Assembly: GCF_001687365.1 (NCBI RefSeq)
Contig: NZ_LGLV01000004.1
Coordinates: 62,001 to 126,000 of the forward strand
Length of the DNA stretch: 64,000 nucleotides
Source: Pararhizobium polonicum
GTDB lineage: Bacteria; Pseudomonadota; Alphaproteobacteria; Rhizobiales; Rhizobiaceae
Reading direction: 5' to 3'
Shown here: piece after piece, positions 19,112-28,189 of the stretch
How positions within the stretch are numbered: position 1 is the first letter of the stretch
How the letters are laid out: each line of letters begins with the position of its first letter
Position numbers and translations under genes: made by a program
Notes under the pieces: generated by a model
Database searches by the model: none
What the model was told of the DNA's origin: nothing
What the model saw: the letters and a program-made list of their open reading frames with translations, nothing else

Positions 19112-20920
19112 ATGTCGCATCAAAAAAACGGTCAGAACACCCCACCCGCAGAGACAGACGACGAACAGCCATTTCGCGAACAGTTGCGAATGATGCAGAG
19201 GGCTTTCATCGCTTCGCCTGTCCGCCAGGCGATCGTCTGGCTCGCAGTTGGTATCGTCACAGTCATCCTGGCAACGTCGTTCGGCCAGATTCTGCTCAAC
19301 AGATGGTACAAGCCTTTCTATGATACCCTGGAGCGGCGCGATCTCTCGGCCTTTCTGTTGCAATTCATCACCTTTGCCGAGATTGCCGGCACGCTTCTGA
19401 TCCTCAATGTGCTGCAAACCTGGCTCAGCCAATGGATCCGGATCAAGCTGCGGGAAGGCCTGACGCTGGACCTCATCAAGGAATGGATGCAGCCGGCCCG
19501 CGCCTTCCGTCTCGCCAATGCCGGCGCCATCGGCATCAATCCGGACCAGCGGATACACGAGGACGCGCGCCATCTCGCCGATCTGACGGCCGGTCTTACC
19601 ATCGGCCTGTTGCAGTCGGGCATCCTGCTTGCCAGTTTCATCGGTGTCCTCTGGTCGCTTTCCACCGGCTTCGTCTTTCATATCGGCGGCTACAACATCG
19701 ATATTCCCGGCTATATGGTCTGGGCCGCGTTCCTCTACGCCGGCACGGCAGCCACCTTGAGCTGGTTCGTCGGCCGCCCGCTGGTCAAGCTCAACGGCGA
19801 ACACTACGCCCGGGAAGCGGTGTTGCGGTTCTCGCTGATGCGGGTCAACGAGCATATTGAAGCCGTCTCGCTTTCCTCGGGCGAAGCCAACGAAAAGCGC
19901 CGTCTCCAGCGCGACCTCTCCTCCGTCCTGGAAATCAGCCAGAGCCTGATGCTTGCCCTGACCCGGCTGACATGGGTGACGGCCGGTTATGGCTGGATCA
20001 CGGTCGTTGCACCCATCGTCATCGCAGCCCCGGTCTATTTTGCCGGCGATCTCAGTTTCGGTGGCCTGATGATGGCCGTCGGCGCCTTCAACCAGGTGCA
20101 CGCCTCACTGCGCTGGTTCGTCGACAACATCGACAGCATCGCCGACTGGCGGGCGACCCTGCTGCGGGTGGCCGCCTTCCGTTCTGCGATCCTGGCTACA
20201 GACGAACGGCACGAAAACGACAAGCGCATCGAGTTTGCAAAGACCGACGGCCACCGGTTGACGATCGACCGCCTTGAAATCGCGTTGCCTTCCGGATGTA
20301 TCAAGCTGGCGGAACCTCATGTCGAAATCGCCCCGGGCGACCGGGTCCTCGTGACCAGCGCGTCGGACGTGGAAAAGGCGCCGTTCTTCCGTTCCATCGC
20401 CGGGCTCTGGCCGTGGGGGCATGGCCGCATCGCCCTGCCAGAAGGCGACGGCATGGCCTTCGTACCCCGAACGCCCTATTTTCCGCCCGGCACATTGGAA
20501 GAAGTGCTCTCCTACCCCAATAACCCCGGCAGTTTCAAAAAGGCGGACATGGTCTCGGTGTTGTCCAAGGTCGGTCTTGGCAAGCTGAACAATCACCTCG
20601 ATCAGGACATGCGGACAAGACTGAAGCTCAACGAACTTGAGATCAGGCTGCTTGCCATCGCACGGCTTGGCCTGCACAAACCGCGCTGGGTGATCATCGA
20701 TGAGGCGCTCGATACGCTGGAGCGCGACGCATACAACACCGTTCTGAGCTTCCTGGAACAGGAGCTTGGCAATGCGGCAATCGTCAATATTGGCAGGATG
20801 GCATCCGGCGACCGCTTCTTCACCCGCGTGTTGCAGCTTCAAAGCGATCCAGGCGGCAAATCTCTACGCCTGCTCAGGCCCAAAAGCCTGCGCACCGGGA
20901 ATGCAGAACTGGCGGATTGA
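19112..20920 (+). CDS. BacA/YddA-like ABC transporter with degenerate ATPase domain
   Basis: 602 residues. The N-terminal half is a membrane domain of the SbmA/BacA-related half-transporter family, with helices near AIVWLAVGIVTVILATSF, EIAGTLLILNVLQTWL and LTIGLLQSGILLASFIGVLW, the NRWYKPFYDTLE signature, and the NPDQRIHEDARHL segment. The C-terminal half aligns with the ABC ATPase domain: IAGLWPWGHG, RLGLHKPRWVIIDEA. The Walker A loop, however, reads SASDVEKA (416-423) instead of G-x-x-G-x-G-K-S/T. The ABC signature reads LKLNE (504-508) instead of LS-G-E. Walker B retains D530-E531. The ATG at 19112 follows GGAGAG; a GTG at 19091 is less likely. It probably cannot hydrolyse ATP normally; the substrate is unknown. 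Confidence 0.8.
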   Translation: MSHQKNGQNTPPAETDDEQPFREQLRMMQRAFIASPVRQAIVWLAVGIVTVILATSFGQILLNRWYKPFYDTLERRDLSAFLLQFITFAEIAGTLLILNVLQTWLSQWIRIKLREGLTLDLIKEWMQPARAFRLANAGAIGINPDQRIHEDARHLADLTAGLTIGLLQSGILLASFIGVLWSLSTGFVFHIGGYNIDIPGYMVWAAFLYAGTAATLSWFVGRPLVKLNGEHYAREAVLRFSLMRVNEHIEAVSLSSGEANEKRRLQRDLSSVLEISQSLMLALTRLTWVTAGYGWITVVAPIVIAAPVYFAGDLSFGGLMMAVGAFNQVHASLRWFVDNIDSIADWRATLLRVAAFRSAILATDERHENDKRIEFAKTDGHRLTIDRLEIALPSGCIKLAEPHVEIAPGDRVLVTSASDVEKAPFFRSIAGLWPWGHGRIALPEGDGMAFVPRTPYFPPGTLEEVLSYPNNPGSFKKADMVSVLSKVGLGKLNNHLDQDMRTRLKLNELEIRLLAIARLGLHKPRWVIIDEALDTLERDAYNTVLSFLEQELGNAAIVNIGRMASGDRFFTRVLQLQSDPGGKSLRLLRPKSLRTGNAELAD

Positions 20921-20937
20921 ATTGGCAGACGCTACGC

Positions 20938-20985
20938 ATGGCTTTCGAGCGAAAGCCATTGCCCTTCCGCTGAAGCGGAAGGGCA
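20938..20985. terminator. Two back-to-back hairpins between convergent genes
   Basis: ATGGCTTTC/GAAAGCCAT (20938-20959, 9-bp perfect stem) is followed at once by TGCCCTTCCGCT/AGCGGAAGGGCA (20960-20985, 12-bp perfect repeat). They separate the ABC gene from the convergent DUF992 gene and are probably bidirectional terminators. Confidence 0.7.
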
Positions 20986-20998
20986 TGACACGAATGGC

Positions 20999-21535
20999 TC
21001 AGTTCGCGGAGGTGAGCGTCATCGATGCACCGCCGGCGGCGATGTTGAGGCCGAGCTGGCCGGTCACGCTGATCGACTGCAGATGGATCGAACCCGACGT
21101 GCCGCCAACCAGAACGTTGGCGCCGACACCGGCGCCAATCGTCGCTTCGGCGCTGGCACCCTGGTAGATGCCGCTCAGCGAACCTTGATGATAACCGGCT
21201 GTCGGTGCCAGAACGGCCCAGACGAGCCTGCTACGCGTCGTGAAGCCCAGATCGACGCCAAGCTTTCTGACCGTGCCGGTATAATGATCCGTACGCTCCC
21301 TGCCGACGCTCGAATGGAAGGTGCAATCGACCTCCTTGGCCGAGCCGAGAACGTAACCGGCGCCACCGCCGATATCGCATTCGAGGTAACCGATCTTCAC
21401 GCCGCCACGCACATCGCCCTCTTCATAGCTGGGAGCGGGCGCACTCTCTGCCAAATCGGCTGCGCGAACAGCTGTCGAACCAACGAAAGCCAGCGACGCA
21501 GTGGCAAGCGCCATCGCAAGTGTCTTCTTCATCAT
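20999..21535 (-). CDS. DUF992 secreted protein
   Basis: 178 residues. The start is the ATG at 21535 (or the next codon, 21532) preceded by GAGGGGG. A clear signal peptide (MMKKTLAMALATASLAFVGSTAVRA) would be cleaved before ADLAE, so the protein is periplasmic or exported. The mature part matches the DUF992 family of rhizobial proteins: VKIGYLECDIGGGAGYVLG and CTF near residue 75, then a Gly/Ala-rich beta-strand C-terminal half (GANVLVGGTSGS). The two cysteines, in LECD and VDCTF, could form a disulfide. Function is unknown. It is monocistronic and convergent with the ABC protein gene. Confidence 0.85.
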   Translation of the reverse strand: MMKKTLAMALATASLAFVGSTAVRAADLAESAPAPSYEEGDVRGGVKIGYLECDIGGGAGYVLGSAKEVDCTFHSSVGRERTDHYTGTVRKLGVDLGFTTRSRLVWAVLAPTAGYHQGSLSGIYQGASAEATIGAGVGANVLVGGTSGSIHLQSISVTGQLGLNIAAGGASMTLTSAN

Positions 21536-21712
21536 TCTTTCCCCCTCAATCCGTGACCGGTGCAATGGTAACCCGGCCGTCCGGTTGGTAAATGCAGCAA
21601 TAGACAGTGCACAATTTACCTTTCATTAGGACATTTCAAAGGCAAAGCCGCGAAAGCGGTGCCGCCGGTTCCCAACGCACGCGCCAGCCAGCGCATCGCC
21701 AGGTGGAAATAT

Positions 21713-22150
21713 CTATGAAAAGAGAGCGGACAAAGGATAGGGCAATGCGAGCGGCGGCATGTCGTCCCGCGCGAAATATCCAAGCGATCTTGTCTCGCTG
21801 TCCGTCCACGAACCTTGATCTTCAAGAACCCGGCATCCGAACAAAGTGACGACGTATTCGACCTGATCGCCATTTGGATACGTGTACCGAAACTCCCTTC
21901 CGCCGAAAACGCCGAGAATGGCGGTTGGGGTGACGACAAGACCGGTCTCTTCCATCACCTCTCGAATGATGGCTTCCTGCGGCGTTTCGCCTGGCTCGAT
22001 TGCACCAGCAGGCAGACTCCACCCTTCGCCCGAGGCCTTCTCCTGCAGAAGCAGATTGCCCGCGTGATCGTGGATGGCGGCAGCAACCGAGGGGAGCAGG
22101 AGCAAGCGGTTTCCGATCAAACCGCGAAGATTCATGGGATAGGATGTCAT
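21713..22150 (-). CDS. NUDIX hydrolase
   Basis: 145 residues. The NUDIX box is complete: GAIEPGETPQEAIIREVMEE followed by TGL, fitting G-x5-E-x7-RE-x2-EE-x-G. The N-terminal strand region LLLLPSVAAAIHDHAGNLLLQ is typical. I choose the ATG at 22150, preceded by AAGGGAAA; the frame extends upstream to 22375 but with composition unlike protein. NUDIX enzymes hydrolyse nucleoside diphosphates linked to another moiety; the substrate cannot be told from sequence. Its neighbours (DUF992 and a ROK regulator) give no functional clue. Confidence 0.88.
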   Translation of the reverse strand: MTSYPMNLRGLIGNRLLLLPSVAAAIHDHAGNLLLQEKASGEGWSLPAGAIEPGETPQEAIIREVMEETGLVVTPTAILGVFGGREFRYTYPNGDQVEYVVTLFGCRVLEDQGSWTDSETRSLGYFARDDMPPLALPYPLSALFS

Positions 22151-22380
22151 TCGGGCATTTCCCTTGGAGTGGATAGCCAATGCTGTATGCCGAGAAACGA
22201 TTCGGCAAGAGCGCCGATGAAGCGCCTTTCTGTGGCCTCGCCAACAGGCACATGCCGGAGAAAGCCTTTGGCGATCCGTTAAGCTGGGCGGGTGGAAACG
22301 CAGAGCGTGGCGGCTTCGTCCGCCGCCTGATCTCGCCTCGATAGGGTTGATACCGGTGCAAACGGGATAAGCCATACAAA

Positions 22381-23610
22381 CTATAAAGGCTGGCGCTGCT
22401 CCTTGCCCGGTGCGCGGCCTTGATCCAGTGACGGCGCCGCGTTGCCGGCCGAGGTTTCGAAATCGAATATCTTCTGGGTGACCAACGCCGCGGCTCCCCT
22501 TGCCCAGGAGTTGTCCTCCCAGTCCGGCAGAACCGGCGGTGGAGCGCGGAACGTGTTTTTCTCGAGCGCTGCGCGCAGCGGACCGAACAGCGCGTCGCCA
22601 AAGGATACCGCCTCGCCGCCGACGAGGATGACCTCCGGATCGGTGATGTTGACGAGATTGGCGAGATGACGGCCGATGCCGTTTCCTGCCTCTTCCAGGA
22701 CAGCGATCGCCTGTGGCTCACCAGTCTTCAAGGCAGCCAGAAGCTCGGACCTGCCCGCCACCTCGCCACGACCGGTGGCGTTGCGCCATGTGCTGAGGAT
22801 CGCCGGCTCGGCATAATAGGCCATGAGACAGCCGCGCTTGCCGCATTCGCACAGACGACCGTTTTCCTCAAAGGAGGTATGGCCAAACTTGCCGGCCGCC
22901 CCGTTGGCGCCGCGATAGAGTTTGCCCTCGAAGACCAGCGCGCAACTGATGCCGACGCCGATCGCCAGCACGGCCATGTTGCGATGCTGGCGCCCGAGGC
23001 CGAACAGTTGCTGGGCAATCGCGTAGGCGTTGGTATCGTCCTCCAGCCAGACGGGAACATTGGCACGCTCGGCCAGCATGCGGCCGAGCGGGACATTGTC
23101 CCAATTGTAGCGATGGCTACGGATACAGACCGCCTTGTGATTGTCGATGACGCCGGGCATGGAGATGCCGATTCCGGCCAGCCGCGCGCCCGGACGATCG
23201 ACGAGCGACACCAGTTCGGGCACCGCCTCTGCCAATGCGGCTACGATATGATCCGGATCGTGACCGGCAAGCGGCAGGCGTAGCGAACCCAAAGGATTGG
23301 TGGCGAGATCGGTGACGACGCATTCCACCGAGCCGACCATCAGCTTGAAGCCGATCGCGAGGCCGCTGGCGTAGTCGATATCGATCGGGATGGGACGGCG
23401 TCCGGTCGAGCCGGCCACGGTCTTGCCCTCGATCAGCAGGCCTTCATCGATCAGATCGGCCACCACGAAAGTTACAGCGGCCGGGCTGAGCCCTGTCACC
23501 GAGGCGATGTCGGCCCGGCTGCGCGCGCCGTCCTGCCGCAGCAGATTGAGGATCAGTCTGCGGTTCATCGCCCGGGCCGTGCTCTGGTCACCTTTCAGCT
23601 TCACGAACAT
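22381..23610 (-). CDS. ROK-family transcriptional repressor
   Basis: 409 residues. The N-terminal winged helix (NRRLILNLLRQDGARSRADIASVTGLSPAAVTFVV) is followed by a ROK sugar-kinase-like domain with EDDTNAYAIAQQLFG, IGVGISCALVFEG, GAAGKFGHTSF and the zinc-binding CECGKRGC. I start it at the ATG at 23610, preceded by AAGAAAG and in line with related repressors; in-frame ATGs at 23655 and 23661 would add 15-17 residues. It is divergent from a sugar ABC transporter and beta-galactosidase operon and most likely represses it until a galactoside or related sugar binds. The upstream gap holds AATTAATT and GAACC-G-GGTTC palindromes that could be operators. Confidence 0.88.
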   Translation of the reverse strand: MFVKLKGDQSTARAMNRRLILNLLRQDGARSRADIASVTGLSPAAVTFVVADLIDEGLLIEGKTVAGSTGRRPIPIDIDYASGLAIGFKLMVGSVECVVTDLATNPLGSLRLPLAGHDPDHIVAALAEAVPELVSLVDRPGARLAGIGISMPGVIDNHKAVCIRSHRYNWDNVPLGRMLAERANVPVWLEDDTNAYAIAQQLFGLGRQHRNMAVLAIGVGISCALVFEGKLYRGANGAAGKFGHTSFEENGRLCECGKRGCLMAYYAEPAILSTWRNATGRGEVAGRSELLAALKTGEPQAIAVLEEAGNGIGRHLANLVNITDPEVILVGGEAVSFGDALFGPLRAALEKNTFRAPPPVLPDWEDNSWARGAAALVTQKIFDFETSAGNAAPSLDQGRAPGKEQRQPL

Positions 23611-23627
23611 TCTTTCTTTATTTTGTA

Positions 23628-23697
23628 AATTAATTATTGCCTCTGGTTGGAACATATGCATAACTTTGCCCGATTGATCAACACCCGAACCGGGTTC
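23628..23697. promoter_or_regulatory. Candidate operators in the ROK/ABC divergent promoter
   Basis: AATTAATT (23628-23635) sits in an AT-rich stretch just upstream of the ROK start. GAACC-G-GGTTC (23687-23697) is a perfect short inverted repeat further out. Both lie in the 261-bp divergent gap and are plausible sites for the ROK repressor or the promoters; neither is proven. Confidence 0.35.
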
Positions 23698-23871
23698 TGC
23701 GGAATTTAAATCCGGTTCATTCTGGCAATGTCATCGCGATCCGAAAGGAGCGGGCAAGTATATGCTTTGCCCGAGGAGATGCCTTGTCTTGCCGGGCTCG
23801 CAAACGGCCGTTGAGGAGAACGGCCGCACGGACGGGATTGGTGAAGAGCGACAACACAGGGAGGAGTGACA

Positions 23872-25143
23872 ATGACATTCAGGTGGATTGAACAGGCATC
23901 AACAAGACGTACGTTCCTCAAGGCTGCCGGCGGCGTTTCCGCTGCGGCACTGACGACCGGTTTCTCAACGCCGGCCCTCGCCCAATCGGCTGAGGTCACG
24001 GTCATCGCGGCGGAAAGCAATGCGAAAGCGCTGGAGATCCTGCGCCGCATCGGCGCGGATTTCGAAAAACAGTCCGGCACCAAGGTCGTGATCAACAATA
24101 TGGATCACGAAGCGCACAAGACGGCGATCCGCAACTACCTGGTCGCCGGTGCCCCCGATGTCTGCTTCTGGTTTTCCGGAAACCGCATGAAGGCCTTCGT
24201 CAACCGCGGGCTTTTCGACGACATCTCCGATCTCGTCGAAAAGGAAAAATACAAGGACGTTCTGGGCGCCACCATCGGTGCCGTCACCGTCGATGGCAAG
24301 CAATACGGCCTGCCGACCGGCGGCACCATGTGGGGCATGTTCTACCGCAAGGACGTCTTTGACGAACATGGCCTGACTGTGCCGACGAACTGGGACGAAT
24401 TCCTCGCCTATGGCAAGAAATCCAAGGATGCCGGCCTTACCCCGATCGCGATCGGCACCAAGGAACTTTGGCCGGCTGCCGGCTGGTTCGACCAGATGAA
24501 CCTGCGCATCAACGGTCTCGACAAGCATTTTGCCCTGATGAATGGCGAGATGGCCTATACCGATGCGACGCTGAAGCCGGTCTTCGACCATTGGGAAGAG
24601 CTGATCAAGCAGGGCTTCTTCACACCGGACCATACCTCGTTCGGCTGGCAAGAGGCCGGCGCCTTCCTTGCCCAGAAGAAGGCCGGCATGATGAATCTCG
24701 GCGCCTTCGTCAAATACGCCTTCCCGGAACAGGATGTCGGCCAGCTCACCTTTGCCCCCTTCCCCAAGATCGAAGGCATCGATCGCTACGAGGAGTTTTC
24801 GGTCAACTCGGTCCACATTCCGGCCAATGCCAAGAACAAGGTGGGCGCCCGCGAATTCCTCGCCTTCTTCTACCAGCCGGAAAACTTCAGTGCCTATCTG
24901 GAGCCCGGCGGCAACGTTCCACCACGCAACGACCTTCCGGCCAGCAAGGACCCGCTGGTCAATGCTGCCGTGGAAAACCTGAAGACGGTGGCCGGCACGT
25001 CGCAATATTACGACCGCGATACCGATCCGGACATGGCCCAGGCCGGCCTTACCGGCTTCCAGGAGTTCATGGCAAAGCCGGAACGCCGCGATGCCATCCT
25101 TCAGCGCCTCGAGGGAACACGACGCCGGATCTTCAAGATCTAG
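23872..25143 (+). CDS. Sugar ABC transporter, periplasmic binding protein
   Basis: 423 residues, family 1 (MalE-like) extracellular solute-binding protein. A Tat signal is visible: STRRTFLKAAGG, then a hydrophobic stretch ending ALAQSAE. The mature part has family features such as KQYGLPTGGTMWGMFYRKDVF and VPTNWDEFLAYGKK. The ATG at 23872 follows GGGAGGAG at 5 bp; a GTG at 23866 is in frame but less likely. It heads an operon with two permeases, an ATPase, a GH42 beta-galactosidase and sugar oxidoreductases, which points to import of a galactose-containing oligosaccharide. Export by Tat implies folding in the cytoplasm before secretion, less common for this family. Confidence 0.9.
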   Translation: MTFRWIEQASTRRTFLKAAGGVSAAALTTGFSTPALAQSAEVTVIAAESNAKALEILRRIGADFEKQSGTKVVINNMDHEAHKTAIRNYLVAGAPDVCFWFSGNRMKAFVNRGLFDDISDLVEKEKYKDVLGATIGAVTVDGKQYGLPTGGTMWGMFYRKDVFDEHGLTVPTNWDEFLAYGKKSKDAGLTPIAIGTKELWPAAGWFDQMNLRINGLDKHFALMNGEMAYTDATLKPVFDHWEELIKQGFFTPDHTSFGWQEAGAFLAQKKAGMMNLGAFVKYAFPEQDVGQLTFAPFPKIEGIDRYEEFSVNSVHIPANAKNKVGAREFLAFFYQPENFSAYLEPGGNVPPRNDLPASKDPLVNAAVENLKTVAGTSQYYDRDTDPDMAQAGLTGFQEFMAKPERRDAILQRLEGTRRRIFKI

Positions 25144-25157
25144 CGCCTCCCGGCGGA

Positions 25158-25183
25158 GGGGAGCGGGCTTTGTTCCGCTCCCC
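25158..25183 (+). promoter_or_regulatory. Hairpin between binding-protein and permease genes
   Basis: GGGGAGCGG (25158-25166) and CCGCTCCCC (25175-25183) form a perfect 9-bp stem, 15 bp after the binding-protein stop. Such hairpins commonly stabilise the upstream mRNA or attenuate transcription, raising binding protein above membrane components. Confidence 0.55.
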
Positions 25184-25225
25184 GATGCCTGCCCATATCC
25201 ATACCGTGAATGAGGTACCCCAAGG

Positions 25226-26110
25226 ATGAAGACCCTTTGGCGCCGCCATCGATGGTGGCTGACACCGACGCTCCTGATCATGCCTGCCGCCATTCTGTTT
25301 TCCGTCGTCATCCTGGCGTCCTCGGTCGAGAGCCTGTGGATCAGCCTGCACGAATGGGACGGCTTCGGCCCGATGATCTGGATCGGCTTCGACAATTATC
25401 GCGAACTCTTCAACGATCCGCAGTTCTACGTCTCGCTGAAGAACAACCTCATCTGGCTGGTGATGTTCATGCTCGCGCCGCCGCTGGGGCTCGCCATCGC
25501 ACTTCTGGTCAACCAGAAGATCCGCGGCATGCGGTTTTTGAAATCGCTGTTCTTCATTCCGCTGGTACTCGCCTCGGTCGCCGTCGGTGTGGTCTTTTCC
25601 TGGGTCTACACGCCGCAATTCGGGCTGCTGGCGATCATCTTCCGTTTCTTCGGCGCAACCGCGCCAGCCGTGTTGTCGGACGAGCATTTCGTCACCTTTG
25701 CAGTGGTCACTGCGGCGCTCTGGCCGCAGACCGCGTTCTGCATGGTTCTCTATCTCGCCGGCCTCAACAATTTGAGCGAAGACCTGATTGGCGCCGGGAG
25801 AGTCGATGGCGCCAAGGGGTGGAACATGCTGCGCCACATCGTGCTGCCGCAGCTGACACAGGTCACCTTCATCGCCATTGCCGTCACCGTCGTCGGCGCG
25901 CTTCGCTCCTTCGACATCATCTCGGTGATGACCAGCGGCGGGCCGTTCGGTTCGTCCTCGGTGCTTGCCTACCAGATGTTCGAGCAGTCGATCTTTTCCT
26001 ACCGGTTCGGCTATGGCGCGGCGATCGCCTCGGTTCTGTTCGTGATCATGTCCGTCTTCATCGTCTGGTATCTCTCGCGCATCATTCGCGCCGAAGAAAG
26101 GGGTGCGTAA
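25226..26110 (+). CDS. Sugar ABC transporter permease (MalF-like)
   Basis: 294 residues with about six membrane helices, starting with LLIMPAAILFSVVILASSV. The EAA-type cytoplasmic loop for contacting the ATPase is GAGRVDGAKGWNMLRHIVLPQL at about residues 191-212. It begins 82 bp after the binding-protein gene, beyond a hairpin. Its stop TAA shares its last base with the start of the next permease, so the two are coupled. With its partner it forms the channel of a CUT1 importer. Confidence 0.93.
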   Translation: MKTLWRRHRWWLTPTLLIMPAAILFSVVILASSVESLWISLHEWDGFGPMIWIGFDNYRELFNDPQFYVSLKNNLIWLVMFMLAPPLGLAIALLVNQKIRGMRFLKSLFFIPLVLASVAVGVVFSWVYTPQFGLLAIIFRFFGATAPAVLSDEHFVTFAVVTAALWPQTAFCMVLYLAGLNNLSEDLIGAGRVDGAKGWNMLRHIVLPQLTQVTFIAIAVTVVGALRSFDIISVMTSGGPFGSSSVLAYQMFEQSIFSYRFGYGAAIASVLFVIMSVFIVWYLSRIIRAEERGA

Positions 26111-26961
26111 TGTATCCTCGCCCCATTCCCGAAACCGCCGTCTGGCAGCGCCGCCTCTATGTCGCCGTCGTCGTCGGCATCCTGATCGTCTGGCTCGGCC
26201 CGCTGTTTGCCGTCATCCTCACCTCGTTCCGCTCGATGCAGGATGTGATGGGCGGCAATCTCTGGGGCTGGCCGACCCAGTTCGGCCTGATCGAAAACTA
26301 CACCGCCGTCTTCACCCAGACGCCGATGGTGCAGTATTTCCTCAACAGCCTCATCATCACCGTCCCGTCGGTGATCGGCGTGCTGATCCTCAGCACGCTC
26401 GCCGGCTTCGTGCTTTCCAGATACCGGTTTCCCGGCAATATGCTGGTTTTCGCGCTCTTCGTCGGCGGCAACTTCCTGCCGCACCAGATCATGATGATCC
26501 CGGTGCGCGACCTGATGGTGAAGCTCGGCCTCTACGATACGACCATGGCGCTGATCATCTTTCATGTCGCCTTCCAGACCGGCTTTGCCACCCTGTTCAT
26601 GCGCAACTTCATCGCCGCGCTGCCGGACGAACTGTTCCAGGCGGCCCGCGCGGAAGGTGCAACACCGTTCCAGACGCTGGTGCACGTGGTGATCCCGCTG
26701 GTGCGACCGGCGCTGGCGGCTCTTGCCATCCTGCTCTTCACCTTCATCTGGAACGATTATTTCTGGGCAGTGGTGCTCACCATCAGCGACAGCGTCAAGC
26801 CGGTCACGGCCGGCCTTGCCAACCTGCGCGGCGAATGGGTCTCGGCCTGGAACCTCATTTCGGCCGGAACCATCATCGTCGCCGTGCCGCCGGTGATCAT
26901 GTTCTTCCTGATGCAGAAGCACTTCATCGCCGGCCTCACCATGGGAGCGGTCAAGGGATGA
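26110..26961 (+). CDS. Sugar ABC transporter permease (MalG-like)
   Basis: 283 residues. The first helix is VAVVVGILIVWLGPLFAVILTSF; the EAA loop reads QAARAEGATPFQTLVHVVIPLVRPAL near residue 180. The protein ends with FIAGLTMGAVKG, the MalG-type tail (usually AGLTAGAVKG). The ATG at 26110 overlaps the previous stop by one base; longer frames running upstream overlap the first permease and are shadows. It pairs with the MalF-like protein. The next gene overlaps it by 4 bp. Confidence 0.93.
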   Translation: MYPRPIPETAVWQRRLYVAVVVGILIVWLGPLFAVILTSFRSMQDVMGGNLWGWPTQFGLIENYTAVFTQTPMVQYFLNSLIITVPSVIGVLILSTLAGFVLSRYRFPGNMLVFALFVGGNFLPHQIMMIPVRDLMVKLGLYDTTMALIIFHVAFQTGFATLFMRNFIAALPDELFQAARAEGATPFQTLVHVVIPLVRPALAALAILLFTFIWNDYFWAVVLTISDSVKPVTAGLANLRGEWVSAWNLISAGTIIVAVPPVIMFFLMQKHFIAGLTMGAVKG

Positions 26962-28166
26962 CGGATATTCACCTCCACGCCTCGACCGACAGACCTGAAA
27001 CCGCAATCGCCAAGCAGGATGCCATGACCAGTCTCGAACTCCGCCAGATCCAGAAGAACTATGGCGCCTACCATGCGCTGCGCGGCATCGACCTTGACGT
27101 CGAACAGGGCGAATTCATTGTCATGGTCGGCCCCTCCGGCTGCGGCAAGTCCACGCTGCTGAAGACGATCGCCGGGCTCGAAACCATCTCGTCCGGCCAG
27201 ATCCTCATCAATGGCCGCGATGTCAGCAACACCGAACCGGGAGAGCGCGGCATCGCCATGGTGTTCCAGTCCTATGCGCTCTATCCGCATATGACGGTGG
27301 CGGAAAACATGGGCTTCGGCCTGCGCATGGCGCACCGGCCGAAAGCCGAGATCGACGCCGCCGTGCTGCGCGCAGCAAAAATCCTGCGCATCACCGACCA
27401 GCTCGACAAGCGGCCGAAGCAGCTTTCCGGCGGCCAACGCCAGCGCGTCGCCATCGGCCGGGCGATCACCCGATCGCCCGACGTCTTCCTGTTCGACGAA
27501 CCGCTCTCCAACCTCGACGCAGCGCTGCGTACACAGATGCGCGTCGAGCTTTCCAGCCTGCACGCCAAGCTCGGCGCTACCATGATCTACGTCACCCATG
27601 ACCAGGTCGAGGCGATGACCATGGCCAGCCGCATCGTCGTGCTCAATCACGGCTCGATCGAGCAGGTCGGATCGCCACTGGAACTCTACCGCAACCCCGC
27701 CAATCTCTTCGTCGCCGGTTTCCTCGGAGCGCCGCGGATGAACTTCTTCGAAGTGACCGTGGATTCCGTCTCCGGCCGCAGCGCCACTGTCTCGGCGGCT
27801 GGCCTCGCGCCTTTGTCGATCGAACTGGCGGACGGCGCTTCAGTTCAGAAGGGCGACACATTGACGATGGGGGTCCGCCCGGAAAACCTGAGTGTGGTTT
27901 CCGATCCCGCAACGGCAACCTTCTCCGGACAAGTCCGGCTGGTCGAGCATCTTGGCCGTGAAACCATCCTCTATGTCGATGCCGGTCCGCTGCAATGCGT
28001 CAGCTCCGAAAGCGGCAACGGGACTGTCACCGTGCAGATCGGCCATGTCACCGCCATCTTCGCAGACGCCGCCATCGGTCTCAGCATCGATCCGCGCGAC
28101 GTCTATCTGTTTTCCTCCGGCGCGGCGCGGACGATCAGCACCCGCAAATCCATCCTCGCCGACTGA
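26958..28166 (+). CDS. Sugar ABC transporter ATP-binding protein (MalK/UgpC-like)
   Basis: 402 residues. All ATPase motifs are intact: Walker [11 protein letters not shown]-loop [11 protein letters not shown], signature LSGGQ, Walker [13 protein letters not shown] and the switch His in [14 protein letters not shown]-type regulatory region follows from about residue 260 (MGVRPENLSV). The ATG at 26958 overlaps the permease stop as ATGA; an internal ATG at 27024 (MTSLELRQIQ) would give a more standard N-terminus and is a real alternative. It energises the importer of this locus and could be shared with others. Confidence 0.92.
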   Translation: MTDIHLHASTDRPETAIAKQDAMTSLELRQIQKNYGAYHALRGIDLDVEQGEFIVMVGPSGCGKSTLLKTIAGLETISSGQILINGRDVSNTEPGERGIAMVFQSYALYPHMTVAENMGFGLRMAHRPKAEIDAAVLRAAKILRITDQLDKRPKQLSGGQRQRVAIGRAITRSPDVFLFDEPLSNLDAALRTQMRVELSSLHAKLGATMIYVTHDQVEAMTMASRIVVLNHGSIEQVGSPLELYRNPANLFVAGFLGAPRMNFFEVTVDSVSGRSATVSAAGLAPLSIELADGASVQKGDTLTMGVRPENLSVVSDPATATFSGQVRLVEHLGRETILYVDAGPLQCVSSESGNGTVTVQIGHVTAIFADAAIGLSIDPRDVYLFSSGAARTISTRKSILAD

Positions 28167-28189
28167 CCTGCCATTTCAGGAGCATTTTC

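Noticed and set aside
22151-22375. Extension of the NUDIX frame by 75 codons
   Set aside because: Composition unlike protein and no family match; the ATG at 22150 has a ribosome site and gives the standard NUDIX length.
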